From positions 620,001 to 684,000 of the forward strand of contig NZ_JBNAGA010000001.1 of NCBI RefSeq assembly GCF_049800955.1: a DNA stretch of 64,000 bases. The letters run 5' to 3'. Position 1 is the first letter of the stretch; every line of letters starts with the position of its first letter. The notes under the pieces were generated by a model. That model searched no databases, was not told the origin of the DNA, and worked only from the letters and a program-made list of their open reading frames with translations. The position numbers and the translations under genes were made by a program. Source of the DNA: JAKVBH01 sp049800955 (GTDB lineage Bacteria; Pseudomonadota; Alphaproteobacteria; Rhodobacterales; Rhodobacteraceae). Shown piece by piece: positions 31,963 through 40,577 of the stretch.

Positions 31963-32988
31963 ATGAAACACAAGACATTCTTCTGGTTCTTCCTGCCCAC
32001 CGCGCTGGCGATGTTGATCTTCATCTTCGCGCCCATCGTGTCGGTGGTGATGCAATCGGTGTTTCTCCCCCATGAAGCCGTGATCGTGGAGGTGGAAAAT
32101 TGTGGCCCCTTCGGCTGCACCACCGAAACCGCAATCGACCAGGAGGCCACGGCCAAGCTCGCCGAGGATGCGCCGCTGGGCCGTTTTGCCGGGCTTGAGC
32201 TCTACTTCGACCGCTCCAATCTGGCCGCTTCCGAAGTGGGCGAGATCTGGCGCAGTTCCGAGAGCTGGGGCGAATTTGGCGCTGAGCTCTACGATCTGCC
32301 CTTCTACCGCGCGATGGCCTTCACGTTGACCTATACGTTTACCGTGACGCCGCTCCTCATCATCCTGGGGTTCTTCATCGCCGTGGGCGTGAACTCCGTG
32401 ACGCGCCAAATCCGCGGCTTTCTGATCTTCTTCTCGCTCCTGCCCATGATCGTGACGCCGCTGGTGGGCTCGCTGATCCTCTTCTGGATGATCGATGCGC
32501 GCGGCATTCTGGGCAATGCGATCTCCTATCTTGCGGCTGATCCCGACCTCTCGCTCAAGGCGTCTACGCCGCTGATGTGGGTCTCGCTTATTGTTTACGG
32601 GATCTGGTCCTCGGCGCCCTTTGCCTTTGTGGTCTTCTACGCGGGCCTGCAGACTGTGCCGCAGGATACGCTGGAGAGCGCGCAGATCGATGGCGCCTCG
32701 CGCTGGCAACAGATCCGCTACGTGCTCGTGCCGCACCTTATGCCGCTCATCACCTTCGTGGCGCTCATCCAGCTGATGGATAATTTCCGCGTCTTCGAGC
32801 CCATTGTTGGCTTTTCCGCCGAGGCCCATGCCCGCTCGCTCAGCTGGAAGATCTACAACGATCTGACCGGCGAGACGCTTCAGCAATCCGCCGCTGCCAC
32901 CACCTCGGTGCTGACGATCCTCTGCGTGGCCATCCTGCTCAGCCCGGTGCTGGTGCGGACGTGGCGTGACTTCAACGGAAAGGCCTGA
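31963..32988 (+). CDS. Sugar ABC transporter permease 1 (MalF type) with enlarged first loop
   Basis: This 341-residue inner-membrane protein has a first helix at about 10-30, then an unusually long periplasmic loop of about 75 residues. The loop contains a CGPFGC pair and charged helices. Five or more further helices follow. The EAA motif that contacts the ATPase reads LESAQIDGASRWQQIRYVLV near residue 238. The family recognises substrates delivered by the binding protein. The gene begins 78 nt after the binding-protein stop and ends 3 nt before the second permease. The long loop may help dock the binding protein. Confidence 0.92.
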   Translation: MKHKTFFWFFLPTALAMLIFIFAPIVSVVMQSVFLPHEAVIVEVENCGPFGCTTETAIDQEATAKLAEDAPLGRFAGLELYFDRSNLAASEVGEIWRSSESWGEFGAELYDLPFYRAMAFTLTYTFTVTPLLIILGFFIAVGVNSVTRQIRGFLIFFSLLPMIVTPLVGSLILFWMIDARGILGNAISYLAADPDLSLKASTPLMWVSLIVYGIWSSAPFAFVVFYAGLQTVPQDTLESAQIDGASRWQQIRYVLVPHLMPLITFVALIQLMDNFRVFEPIVGFSAEAHARSLSWKIYNDLTGETLQQSAAATTSVLTILCVAILLSPVLVRTWRDFNGKA

Positions 32989-32991
32989 GCC

Positions 32992-33873
32992 ATGGCAAGC
33001 AAAGCGCAAGAACAGCCCCTTGGCCTGCGGATCGCGATCTATGTCCTGCTGACGGCATGGCTTCTGGCGGCGGCGTTCCCGTTCTTCTGGACGCTCTGGG
33101 GCAGCTTCAAGGTCGAGCTTGATTTCTTCTCCATCTCCGATTGGACCAACGCGCTTACCGGGCCGCGCACGGAAGCGACCCATGGCGGGCCCTTCACCGA
33201 TGCGGGCTATGCCGGAGCATGGATCGAGAATGAATTTTGGCGCGCCACGCTCAACACGTTCATCGTGTGTTTCTTCGTGGTCACGATCTCGCTCACGCTG
33301 GGCACGTTGGGCGGCTACGCGCTCTCGCGCTCGGGCCACAAATACGTCTTCTGGCTGCTTCTCATCGCGCTGATCTTCCGTGCCATGCCGCCGCTCACGC
33401 TGGTCTCGGGCTACCTGCCGGTCTTCTTTGACTGGAACGTCTGGGGCTACCTGCCCACGGCGATCATCGTGCTCGTGGCCATCAACCAGCCCTTCACGCT
33501 GTGGATGCTGCATTCGTTCTTCATGAAGATCCCCAAGGATCTCGATGAAAGCGCCATGGTCGATGGCTGCACCCGCTTTCAGGCCTTCCGCTTCGTGATC
33601 ATCCCGGTCATGTGGCCCGGCGTGATCACGACGGGGCTGTTCTCCTTCCTGCTCGCGTATAATGACTTCGCCGTCACAGCGCTGGTCCTGAGCGAAAGCA
33701 ATCGGACAATGATCCCCGAGATCGCAGCCTTCCTCGGCACAACCCAGACCGAAGGCAACGTGATGTTTGCCGTGGCTGCTGTGGTCTCCGCGACAGTGCC
33801 GTTGTTCTTCCTCGTCATGTTCTTCCAGCGCCAGATCGTCTCTGGTCTGACGGCAGGGGCTGTTAAGGGGTGA
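32992..33873 (+). CDS. Carbohydrate ABC transporter permease 2 (MalG type)
   Basis: This 293-residue inner-membrane protein has six hydrophobic helices. A periplasmic insertion after the first helix carries ALTGPRTEATHGGPFTDAGY. The EAA loop reads LDESAMVDGCTRFQAFRFVI near residue 183. It pairs with the MalF-type permease in the membrane channel of the importer. The start codon has a short gap from the previous stop, as expected for one operon. Two copies of a hairpin repeat follow the gene and probably end the transporter transcript. Confidence 0.92.
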   Translation: MASKAQEQPLGLRIAIYVLLTAWLLAAAFPFFWTLWGSFKVELDFFSISDWTNALTGPRTEATHGGPFTDAGYAGAWIENEFWRATLNTFIVCFFVVTISLTLGTLGGYALSRSGHKYVFWLLLIALIFRAMPPLTLVSGYLPVFFDWNVWGYLPTAIIVLVAINQPFTLWMLHSFFMKIPKDLDESAMVDGCTRFQAFRFVIIPVMWPGVITTGLFSFLLAYNDFAVTALVLSESNRTMIPEIAAFLGTTQTEGNVMFAVAAVVSATVPLFFLVMFFQRQIVSGLTAGAVKG

Positions 33874-33878
33874 GGACC

Positions 33879-33933
33879 GGTGTTTCGCAGAAACCAAAAC
33901 GTCCAGTGGACGTTTTGAGGTCCGAACGGGCGG
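33879..33933 (+). repeat. 55-bp hairpin repeat, copy 1
   Basis: This is the first of two identical 55-bp copies with a 72-bp period. The core CAAAACGTCCAGTGGACGTTTTG is an 11-base inverted repeat with a one-base centre. Position directly after the ABC operon suggests a terminator or mRNA-end role. Confidence 0.85.
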
Positions 33934-33950
33934 AGCCCCGGGGTTGGCAC

Positions 33951-34005
33951 GGTGTTTCGCAGAAACCAAAACGTCCAGTGGACGTTTTGAGGTCCGAACG
34001 GGCGG
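33951..34005 (+). repeat. 55-bp hairpin repeat, copy 2
   Basis: This copy matches the 33879 copy over all 55 bases. The 17 bases between the copies are unrelated. The pair produces a repeated spurious peptide on the opposite strand (PVRTSKRPLDVLVSAKHR), which is not a gene. Confidence 0.85.
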
Positions 34006-34129
34006 CTCCGCGAAAGCGTGCCTTCCCTTTGCCCCGTTACCGCTTGGCTGGGTCAAACCTCAAGGTGGCGCTCCTTCAGGTCTTGAGACAGGCTGGGCCG
34101 GGGCCGTGCAGCCTATTCCGACATATCTG

Positions 34130-35620
34130 ATGACAGACTTTATCGTCATAGGCGGCGGCTCTGCGGGCTGCGTTCTGGCGGCTGAATTGTCCCGCCGTAA
34201 GGCAGGTTCTGTCATGGTCCTTGAAGCAGGCCCCTCGGAGCGTCATCCGCTGGTCTCCATGCCCATGGCGCTCATGTGGCTCATGGGCTCAAACCGCGAT
34301 TGGGCCTGGAAGACTTCCCCCCAAGAGCATGCCGGTGGCCGCATGATCTCCGTGCCACGGGGCCGGATGCTGGGCGGCTCGGGCTCGATCAATTCCATGG
34401 TGTGGTTTCGCGGCAGAGCGGCGGATTTCGATGACTGGGACAGGCCTGGCTGGCGCTACGCCGACCTCGAGCCGGCCTTTGAAGCGGTGGAAGCCAAACT
34501 CCGCCCCACGCGCATGACAGGCGCCCATCCGCTCTCCGAGGGGCTGGCGCCAATGCTGGGCTCCAACGGCCAAGCCATCCCGACCCCCGAGTATGAGAGC
34601 GCTGGGGTCTGCGCCCACAACCTCATCATGGGGCGTCGCAATTCCGCAGCTGATGCCTTCCTGCGCCGCCGCCCGGATGTCGAGATCAAAACCGGCGCTC
34701 AGGTGGACCGGCTGCTCTGGCAAGGAGACCGCGCCACAGGTGTCCGCCTCGTGAGTGGCGAAGAGCTCTACGCGGCCAAGGGCGTCGTGCTCAGCGCGGG
34801 GTCTCTGGCCAGCCCGGCCATCCTCATGCGCTCCGGGATTGGCCCGGCGGATCACTTGCGCGACCACGGGATCGATGTCCGCCGCGACGCGCCACAGGTC
34901 GGCGAAAACCTCCACGACCACCCGGGCTGCGGACTGCACTTCTGCGCCCCGGGCTCCGGCTACGGGCTCGAACCCGCGCAATGGCTCGATTGGCTCGCGG
35001 CCCCTTTCCGGTATTACGGCATGGGCACGGGGCGTCTTGCCTCCCCCACAGTGGAGGCCGCAGCCTTTTTCAATGCCCGCGGTGACTGCGCAGAACCCGA
35101 TGTGCAGAGCCACTTCATTCCCTTCCATCTTGATTGGACCGGGAACAGATACGCGCTCAAATCCGGCTACTTCGCCGATGTCGTGGTCTGTCGCCCAAAA
35201 TCGCGCGGCCGGTTGACCCTCAAAAACAGCCATGGCCGCGCCGCCCCGGTGATCGATCTGGGCCTCTTCAAAGATGAGAGCGACCTCGACACACTGCACG
35301 CCGGGCTCGAGCGGCTGCGCGATCTGCTGGAGCAAGCCGACTTTGGCCCCCGCCGCGCCGCCGAGGCGCAGCCGGGCGCAGAAATCACCGGTGAGGCGCT
35401 GCGGTCGCATATCCGCCAAAGCGCAGGCACAGCCTATCATCCTGTGGGCACGCTTGCCCTGGGTGGGCCCGTCACCGATCGTTTGGCGGTCAAAGACACC
35501 GAGGGGCTCTGGGTTGCGGATGCCTCCGTGATGCCAAATGTCACCTCCGCCAATACCAATGCGCCTTCGATGATGATCGGCTATCGCGGCGCGGAGTTTA
35601 TCGCGGAGGATGCCGCATGA
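34130..35620 (+). CDS. GMC-family FAD-dependent oxidoreductase (alcohol/choline dehydrogenase-like)
   Basis: This 496-residue flavoenzyme has the FAD-binding motif IVIGGGSAGCVLAAELS at residue 5. GMC signature 1 is GRMLGGSGSINSMVWFRG near 80, and signature 2 is SAGSLASPAILMRSGIGP near 222. The active-site histidine and asparagine are in TAYHPVGTLALGG and NTNAPSMMIGYRG near the C-terminus. Such enzymes oxidise primary or secondary alcohols, passing electrons to quinone or oxygen. ATG 34130 was chosen because the FAD motif must start within a few residues. The upstream open frame runs through the repeats. It is probably the first oxidation enzyme of the cluster. Confidence 0.9.
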   Translation: MTDFIVIGGGSAGCVLAAELSRRKAGSVMVLEAGPSERHPLVSMPMALMWLMGSNRDWAWKTSPQEHAGGRMISVPRGRMLGGSGSINSMVWFRGRAADFDDWDRPGWRYADLEPAFEAVEAKLRPTRMTGAHPLSEGLAPMLGSNGQAIPTPEYESAGVCAHNLIMGRRNSAADAFLRRRPDVEIKTGAQVDRLLWQGDRATGVRLVSGEELYAAKGVVLSAGSLASPAILMRSGIGPADHLRDHGIDVRRDAPQVGENLHDHPGCGLHFCAPGSGYGLEPAQWLDWLAAPFRYYGMGTGRLASPTVEAAAFFNARGDCAEPDVQSHFIPFHLDWTGNRYALKSGYFADVVVCRPKSRGRLTLKNSHGRAAPVIDLGLFKDESDLDTLHAGLERLRDLLEQADFGPRRAAEAQPGAEITGEALRSHIRQSAGTAYHPVGTLALGGPVTDRLAVKDTEGLWVADASVMPNVTSANTNAPSMMIGYRGAEFIAEDAA

Positions 35621-35672
35621 GCGCGCCCTCCTGTTTCTTCTGGCCAAAAATACGCAAAACACGAGGTTTGCC

Positions 35673-36197
35673 ATGAAGGGCTCCCGTCCGGAACAAGCCG
35701 TGCTCACGCGCGACACTGACATGTCCAAAACGGACGAAACCCGCGCTGTGATCGAAGGCATGGTGGATGGTCTCAACGACCACCGCATCGATGACATCGG
35801 CCAGTTCTTCGCCGAGAGTTTCCGCTGGATGGGCAATACCGGCTGCGGCACCAAGACCGGCCTGACCGAGTTCCAGGACAATTGGCAGCGCCCTTTTCAG
35901 GCGGCCTTTTCCGACAAGGTCTGCGTGGATGAGGCGCGGCTCTTCATGGGTGAATGGGCGGCCGCCTTTGGCCGGCAGGAAGCCACCCATTCCGGCACGT
36001 TCATGGGGATAGCGCCCACCGGCAAACGCATCGAGATTCGCTACATGGATTTCTGGAAGGTCGAGGACGGGCGCATCACCGACAATTACGTGATGGTCGA
36101 TTTCCCGCATGTGCTGGCCCAGCTTGGCGTGGATGTGTTCAACGGCGAAGGCTGGGAAGCATTTGACCGTGGCGAGAAAACCCCGCCGCGCCCATGA
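35673..36197 (+). CDS. Single-domain NTF2/SnoaL-like protein (paralogue 2)
   Basis: This protein of 174 residues contains one SnoaL-like NTF2 fold. Its C-terminal block (GTFMGIAPTGKRIEIRYMDF, then KVEDGRITDNYVMVDFPHVL) resembles the second half of the tandem relatives in this cluster. It resembles ester-cyclase-like SnoaL proteins. No catalytic residues can be named. The ATG at 35673 has a GAGG site. An upstream in-frame ATG at 35610 would overlap the GMC gene. Confidence 0.78.
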   Translation: MKGSRPEQAVLTRDTDMSKTDETRAVIEGMVDGLNDHRIDDIGQFFAESFRWMGNTGCGTKTGLTEFQDNWQRPFQAAFSDKVCVDEARLFMGEWAAAFGRQEATHSGTFMGIAPTGKRIEIRYMDFWKVEDGRITDNYVMVDFPHVLAQLGVDVFNGEGWEAFDRGEKTPPRP

Positions 36198-36387
36198 CTG
36201 ACCTCCGCCCACAGATCCGGCGCGCCACAGGTGCTGCCAGCCTGACCGCCACGGCCCGTGCCGGGTGGTTGCGTGTGCTGGCGCGCCGGTCGCGCCGGGC
36301 GGGGCGGATTCCTTTTGCAGTGATGAGAGCAGGGCCTGCGGCAGTGCCGCGCCCAAGTCTCTCACATATCTGCAAAGGAGGTCTGTC

Positions 36388-37401
36388 ATGACCAAATCTC
36401 GTCTTGCGCCGCTCACCACGCTGCGCTCCGCCCAACGTCACCCCGGTGACTTCCGCCCATCCATCGCCGCGTTCTACGCGCCCGAAGCGGCCATCCATGT
36501 CGTGCATCCGTTCAACACCTGCACCGGAGCTGAAGCCTATCACGACGCCGTCATCGCGCCGCTGCAAGAGGCGCTCGACGGTTTCTTCCGTCGCGATGAT
36601 ATCGTCATGGAAGGCCAGTTCGAAGGCAGTGATTGGATCAGCGCCACAGGCTATTATGCCGGCCATTTTGGCAAGGATTGGCTGGGCATCCGCGCCACGG
36701 AACGGCTGGCCTATCTTCGCTTTGGCGAGTTCCACCGCATGGAAGCAGGCCGGGCGGTTGAGAGCTACATTTTCCTCGATCTGCCTGAATTCATGATCGC
36801 GGCGGGGCAATGGCCTATCGCCGAGAGCCCCGGTCTGACGCGCGGCTATACTGGCCTCATCCAGGGGCCCGCAAGCCAGGATGGGATCAACCGTCCCGCC
36901 GCGGACCCGGCGGAGACTGAAAAGAGCGTGACCATGGTCACCGAGATGCTGCGCTCTCTCGCGACCAAGGACGAGGCGTGGCGGCCCTACTGGCATGACA
37001 ACATGGTCTGGTACGGCCCCGCCGCCTTTGGCAGCTTCGTGGGCATCGAACACTTCGCCAGTTTTCAGGTGCCCTTCGAGGGCGCGTTCGGCGGCTGGTC
37101 CGGCGGCGCTTCGGGCAATGGCATGACCGTGCACGCCACACGCTTTGCCGATGGTCCCTATATCTGCACCGCAGGCTGGCCCTCGCTCACCGGTGTGCAG
37201 ATCGGGCGCTTTCTGGGGCAGGACCCCAAAGGCCAGCGGCTCTTCATGCGCGTCTGCGACTGGTGGCGGCGCGAGGGCGATCTTCTGGTGGAAAACTGGG
37301 TTTTTGTCGACATTCCCGACGTGCTTTTGCAAATGGGTGTTGATATTTTTGAAGGCTACCACGGGGTAGCTGCGGGGCCGCGCAAGGTCTCGGCAGATTA
37401 G
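36388..37401 (+). CDS. Tandem NTF2/SnoaL-like protein (paralogue 3)
   Basis: This 337-residue protein has two SnoaL-like halves. The first carries WLGIRATERLAYLRFGEFHR near residue 94. The second carries GWPSLTGVQIGRFLGQDPKG and ends ENWVFVDIPDVLLQMGVDIF. The same pattern occurs in the proteins encoded at 28387 and 38788. A strong ribosome site, AAAGGAGG, lies nine bases before the ATG, and the HisD-like gene starts 9 nt after its stop. It may bind or isomerise a pathway intermediate; function unknown. Confidence 0.8.
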   Translation: MTKSRLAPLTTLRSAQRHPGDFRPSIAAFYAPEAAIHVVHPFNTCTGAEAYHDAVIAPLQEALDGFFRRDDIVMEGQFEGSDWISATGYYAGHFGKDWLGIRATERLAYLRFGEFHRMEAGRAVESYIFLDLPEFMIAAGQWPIAESPGLTRGYTGLIQGPASQDGINRPAADPAETEKSVTMVTEMLRSLATKDEAWRPYWHDNMVWYGPAAFGSFVGIEHFASFQVPFEGAFGGWSGGASGNGMTVHATRFADGPYICTAGWPSLTGVQIGRFLGQDPKGQRLFMRVCDWWRREGDLLVENWVFVDIPDVLLQMGVDIFEGYHGVAAGPRKVSAD

Positions 37402-37410
37402 GAGGATGAC

Positions 37411-38739
37411 ATGACAATCGAGTATCTCAAGACGTCCAAACCGCAGGACGAGCGCGCCGAGGATGATGCCAAGGTCCGCGCCACGGTCGAGGCGACGCTG
37501 AAAGACATCGAGACACGCGGCGATGCGGCGATCTCGGATCTGAGCCAGAAGTTCGACGGCTTCACACGGCCCTCCTTCCGTCTGAGCGAGAGCGAGATCG
37601 AAGCGGCGATGCAGAAGGTCTCAACCCGCGACATGGAGGACATCCGCTTCGCCCAGACCCAGGTGCGCAACTTCGCCGAAGCGCAGCGGGCCTCCATGAC
37701 CGACATCGAAGTGGAGACCATGCCGGGCGTGATCCTGGGCCACAAGAACATCCCCGTGCAATCGGTGGGCTGTTATGTGCCCGGCGGCAAGTTCCCCATG
37801 GTGGCCTCGGCGCATATGTCGGTGCTGACCGCGAGCGTGGCGGGCGTGCCGCGCATCGTGGCCTCCGCGCCGCCTGTGAACGGCGAGCCCCATCCCGCGA
37901 TTGTGGCCGCGATGAAGATGGGCGGGGCCCATGAGATCTACGTGCTGGGCGGCATTCAGGCCGTGGGCGCCATGGCTGTGGGCACCGAGACGATTGATCC
38001 GGTGCATATGCTCGTAGGCCCCGGCAATGCCTTTGTGGCTGAGGCCAAGCGCCAGCTCTACGGCCGCGTGGGCATCGACCTCTTTGCAGGCCCCACTGAG
38101 ACCATGGTCATCGCTGATGACACGGTGGACGCGGAGCTCTGCGCGACAGACCTGCTGGGGCAGGCCGAACATGGCTACAACTCGCCGGCCGCGATGATCA
38201 CCAATTCGCGCAAGCTCGCCGAAGAGACCCTGCGCGAGATCGACCGGCTCCTCGAGATCATTCCCACCGCCGAGACCGCGCGCACCTCTTGGGAAGAGTA
38301 TGGCGACATGATCCTCTGCGACACCCATGAGGAGATGCTCCAGGTGGCCAATGATATGGCCTATGAGCATGTGCAGATCATGACGGATCGCGATGATTGG
38401 TATTTGGAGAAGATGCACTCCTATGGCGCGCTTTTCCTAGGGCCCCGCACAAACGTGGCCAATGGCGACAAGGTGATCGGCACGAACCACACGCTGCCCA
38501 CTAAGAAGGCCGGGCGCTACACGGGCGGGCTCTGGGTCGGGAAGTTCCTCAAGACGCATTCCTATCAGAAGGTCACCACCGATGAGGCGGCGACGCTGAT
38601 CGGTGAATACGGCTCGCGGCTGTGCATGCTCGAAGGGTTCGTGGGCCATGCGGAGCAATGCAATGTCCGCGTCCGCCGCTATGGCGGGATCAACGTCCCC
38701 TATGGTGCTGCGGCGCCCTATCGGGAGGCGGCGGAATAG
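37411..38739 (+). CDS. HisD-family dehydrogenase, probably catabolic (HpsN-like)
   Basis: This 442-residue enzyme of the histidinol dehydrogenase family has the family blocks VGCYVPGGKFPMVASAHMSV near residue 125, VGPGNAFVAEAKRQLYGRVG near 203, and zinc-ligand region DLLGQAEHGYNSPA near 248. HisD-family enzymes carry out two successive NAD-dependent oxidations, alcohol to aldehyde to acid. No other histidine biosynthesis gene is near. The context resembles that of sulfopropanediol 3-dehydrogenase HpsN, a catabolic member of the family. I therefore infer oxidation of a terminal alcohol in the pathway, with the substrate unknown. Confidence 0.85.
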   Translation: MTIEYLKTSKPQDERAEDDAKVRATVEATLKDIETRGDAAISDLSQKFDGFTRPSFRLSESEIEAAMQKVSTRDMEDIRFAQTQVRNFAEAQRASMTDIEVETMPGVILGHKNIPVQSVGCYVPGGKFPMVASAHMSVLTASVAGVPRIVASAPPVNGEPHPAIVAAMKMGGAHEIYVLGGIQAVGAMAVGTETIDPVHMLVGPGNAFVAEAKRQLYGRVGIDLFAGPTETMVIADDTVDAELCATDLLGQAEHGYNSPAAMITNSRKLAEETLREIDRLLEIIPTAETARTSWEEYGDMILCDTHEEMLQVANDMAYEHVQIMTDRDDWYLEKMHSYGALFLGPRTNVANGDKVIGTNHTLPTKKAGRYTGGLWVGKFLKTHSYQKVTTDEAATLIGEYGSRLCMLEGFVGHAEQCNVRVRRYGGINVPYGAAAPYREAAE

Positions 38740-38783
38740 GGGGCTCTGCCCCCGGCCTGCGGCCTCCCCCGGAGTTTTTCTGG
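38739..38783. repeat. GC-rich intergenic hairpin element
   Basis: The element has the form GGGGG-CTCTG-CCCCC, then GGCCTGCGGCC, then TCCCCCGGAGTTTTTCTGG. A related element lies at 51931-51973 in the opposite orientation. Elements of this type are frequent between genes in Rhodobacteraceae. Confidence 0.65.
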
Positions 38784-38787
38784 CAAG

Positions 38788-39819
38788 ATGAAGATGGCAC
38801 AGAGAGAAGATATCACCGCCGCGTTTCGCGCCGCGATGGGGACCTTTGAAGAAGGACCTGTGCGGTCGGCGTTGGCGCGGGCCTTTGCGCCGGATGCGAT
38901 GGTGCATCTGAGCCATCCCATGGGGGAGATACCGGCAGCGGAGCTATATGATCGGGCCTACGCGCCGCTCTTTGCTGCGATGCCGGATCTGGAGCGGCGC
39001 GACTGGATTGTGATCGCGGGGCGCGATGATCATGGCCATGAGTGGGTCGGTTGTGCGGGCCATTACCTGGGCACGTTCAGCGCGCCTTTCCACGATATTC
39101 CCCCCACGGGGCATCTGGCCCATATGCGATTTCATGAGTTCTACCGCGTTGTTGAGGGCCGGGTCGTGGAGGTGCAGGCGATCTGGGATGTGCCGGAACT
39201 CATGATGCAGGCGGGGGCCTGGCCCATGGCGCCATCGCTGGGGCGTGAGCTCTTTGTGCCCGGGCCTGCGACGCAAGACGGGCTGGGGCCTCACACGGGC
39301 GAAGGGGCGGCGGCCAAGACGCTTGTCCTTGATATGCTGGCCCATATGGGGCGGCATCCGGCGGAGGGCGGGCCCGAGGTCATGGAAATGGCGCGCTTTT
39401 GGCATCCTCGGTTCAACTGGTACGGCCCCGCTGGCATTGGTTCGATGCGCGGGGTGCGCGGCTTTCGCCACTGGCACCAGATCCCCTTCCTTGCGGCCAT
39501 GCCGGATCGGGGGAGCTACAAGTCTCTGATGACATACCACTTTTTTGCGCAGGGCGAGTACGTCGGGGTCACAGGCTGGCCCAATATGCGCCAGACGCTG
39601 AGCCATGACGGCTGGATGGGGATTGCGCCGGGGGGCCGCGAGGTCACGATGTGCAGCCTCGATTTCTGGCGCGTGGAAGACGGGATGATCCGGGAAAACT
39701 GGGTTTTGCTGGATCAACTGGATCTCTACCGCCAGCTTGGGGTCGATGTTCTGGCCCGTATGCGCGAGTTCAACAAGGCGCGGGCGGGGTTTGATCCGGA
39801 AACCGGGAGAGCGGCATGA
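38788..39819 (+). CDS. Tandem NTF2/SnoaL-like protein (paralogue 4)
   Basis: This 343-residue protein has two SnoaL-like halves. The first has FHDIPPTGHLAHMRFHEFYR near residue 102. The second has GWPNMRQTLSHDGWMGIAPG and ends ENWVLLDQLDLYRQLGVDVL. It is closest in plan to the proteins encoded at 28387 and 36388. The four-base ATGA overlap with the SDR gene ties it to that enzyme. An intergenic hairpin element separates it from the HisD-like gene, so a transcript may end or restart there. Its reaction is unknown. Confidence 0.8.
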   Translation: MKMAQREDITAAFRAAMGTFEEGPVRSALARAFAPDAMVHLSHPMGEIPAAELYDRAYAPLFAAMPDLERRDWIVIAGRDDHGHEWVGCAGHYLGTFSAPFHDIPPTGHLAHMRFHEFYRVVEGRVVEVQAIWDVPELMMQAGAWPMAPSLGRELFVPGPATQDGLGPHTGEGAAAKTLVLDMLAHMGRHPAEGGPEVMEMARFWHPRFNWYGPAGIGSMRGVRGFRHWHQIPFLAAMPDRGSYKSLMTYHFFAQGEYVGVTGWPNMRQTLSHDGWMGIAPGGREVTMCSLDFWRVEDGMIRENWVLLDQLDLYRQLGVDVLARMREFNKARAGFDPETGRAA

Positions 39820-40577
39820 CGACATTACCGAAAACACCGACGTTCAACCTCAGCGGCAAGCGTGCGCTTGTCACCGGCGGGGCCACAGGCATCGGGCTGG
39901 GTGCATCGGTGGCGCTGGCCGAAGCCGGTGCCTCCGTCACGATCGCGGCGCGGCGTGCTGATGTGGTTGAAGGGGCGGCGGAGGCGATCCGGTCGGCTGG
40001 ATATGAGGCCCAGGGCCTGTCCCTTGATATTACCGATCTTGATGCCGTGGCGGACACCTTCTCGGACCCCTTTGATATCGTTGTGAATTCCGCCGGGCTG
40101 GCGCGGCATTCTCCCGCAACCCAGACCGATCCCGGCGATTTTGACGCTGTGATGTCGATCAACCTGCGCGGGGCTTACTTCCTGTCATCGCATGCCGCCA
40201 AGGCGTTGATGGAGGCGGGCAAGCCCGGCTCGATTATCCACATCTCGTCGCAGATGGGCCATGTAGGCGGGTTGGAACGCGCGGTCTATTGCGCCTCGAA
40301 ATGGGGCGTCGAGGGGATGGTCAAGGCGATGGCCATCGAATGGGGCAAGAAGAATGTGCGCATCAACACGATCTGCCCCACCTTCATCAAGACGCCGCTG
40401 ACCGAGCAGACCTTTTCGCGCCCGGAGATGGTCGAGTGGGTGCTCTCCAAGATCAAGCTGCCGCGCATTGGCGAGGTGGAGGATATCATGGGCGCGGTGC
40501 TGTATTTGGCCTCCGATGCCAGCGCCATGGTCACCGGGACATCCCTCCTCATCGACGGGGGGTGGACAGCGGACTGA
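39816..40577 (+). CDS. Short-chain dehydrogenase/reductase (SDR)
   Basis: This 253-residue classical SDR has the cofactor motif TGGATGIGLGASVAL near residue 20 and NSAGLARHSP near 90. The catalytic serine is in HISSQMGHVG near 141 and the Tyr-Lys pair in YCASKWG near 157. An arginine pair after the second strand (AARRAD) favours NADP. The C-terminal sequence MVTGTSLLIDGGWTAD is the normal SDR end. It probably oxidises or reduces a hydroxyl or keto group in the catabolic pathway. It overlaps the genes on both sides (ATGA and TGATG), so it belongs to one tightly packed unit with the LacI gene. Confidence 0.92.
   Translation: MTTLPKTPTFNLSGKRALVTGGATGIGLGASVALAEAGASVTIAARRADVVEGAAEAIRSAGYEAQGLSLDITDLDAVADTFSDPFDIVVNSAGLARHSPATQTDPGDFDAVMSINLRGAYFLSSHAAKALMEAGKPGSIIHISSQMGHVGGLERAVYCASKWGVEGMVKAMAIEWGKKNVRINTICPTFIKTPLTEQTFSRPEMVEWVLSKIKLPRIGEVEDIMGAVLYLASDASAMVTGTSLLIDGGWTAD

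Noticed and set aside
33879..34005. Direct repeats considered as a CRISPR array
   Set aside because: Only two copies with a 17-bp gap, a palindromic core and no cas genes. It fits a hairpin repeat, not a CRISPR.
31717..34056. 779-codon open frame antisense to the ABC transporter operon
   Set aside because: It mirrors the codon bias of the transporter genes, contains repeat-derived peptide and shows no family pattern, while the opposite strand has complete ABC transporter proteins.
36194..36391. 65-codon frame starting with an ATGA overlap after the SnoaL gene at 35673
   Set aside because: It is arginine- and alanine-rich without family pattern and runs through the ribosome site of the next gene. 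The overlap is probably chance.
37411..38739. Biosynthetic hisD for histidine
   Set aside because: No other his genes are present and the setting is a transporter and oxidoreductase cluster, so a catabolic relative is more likely.
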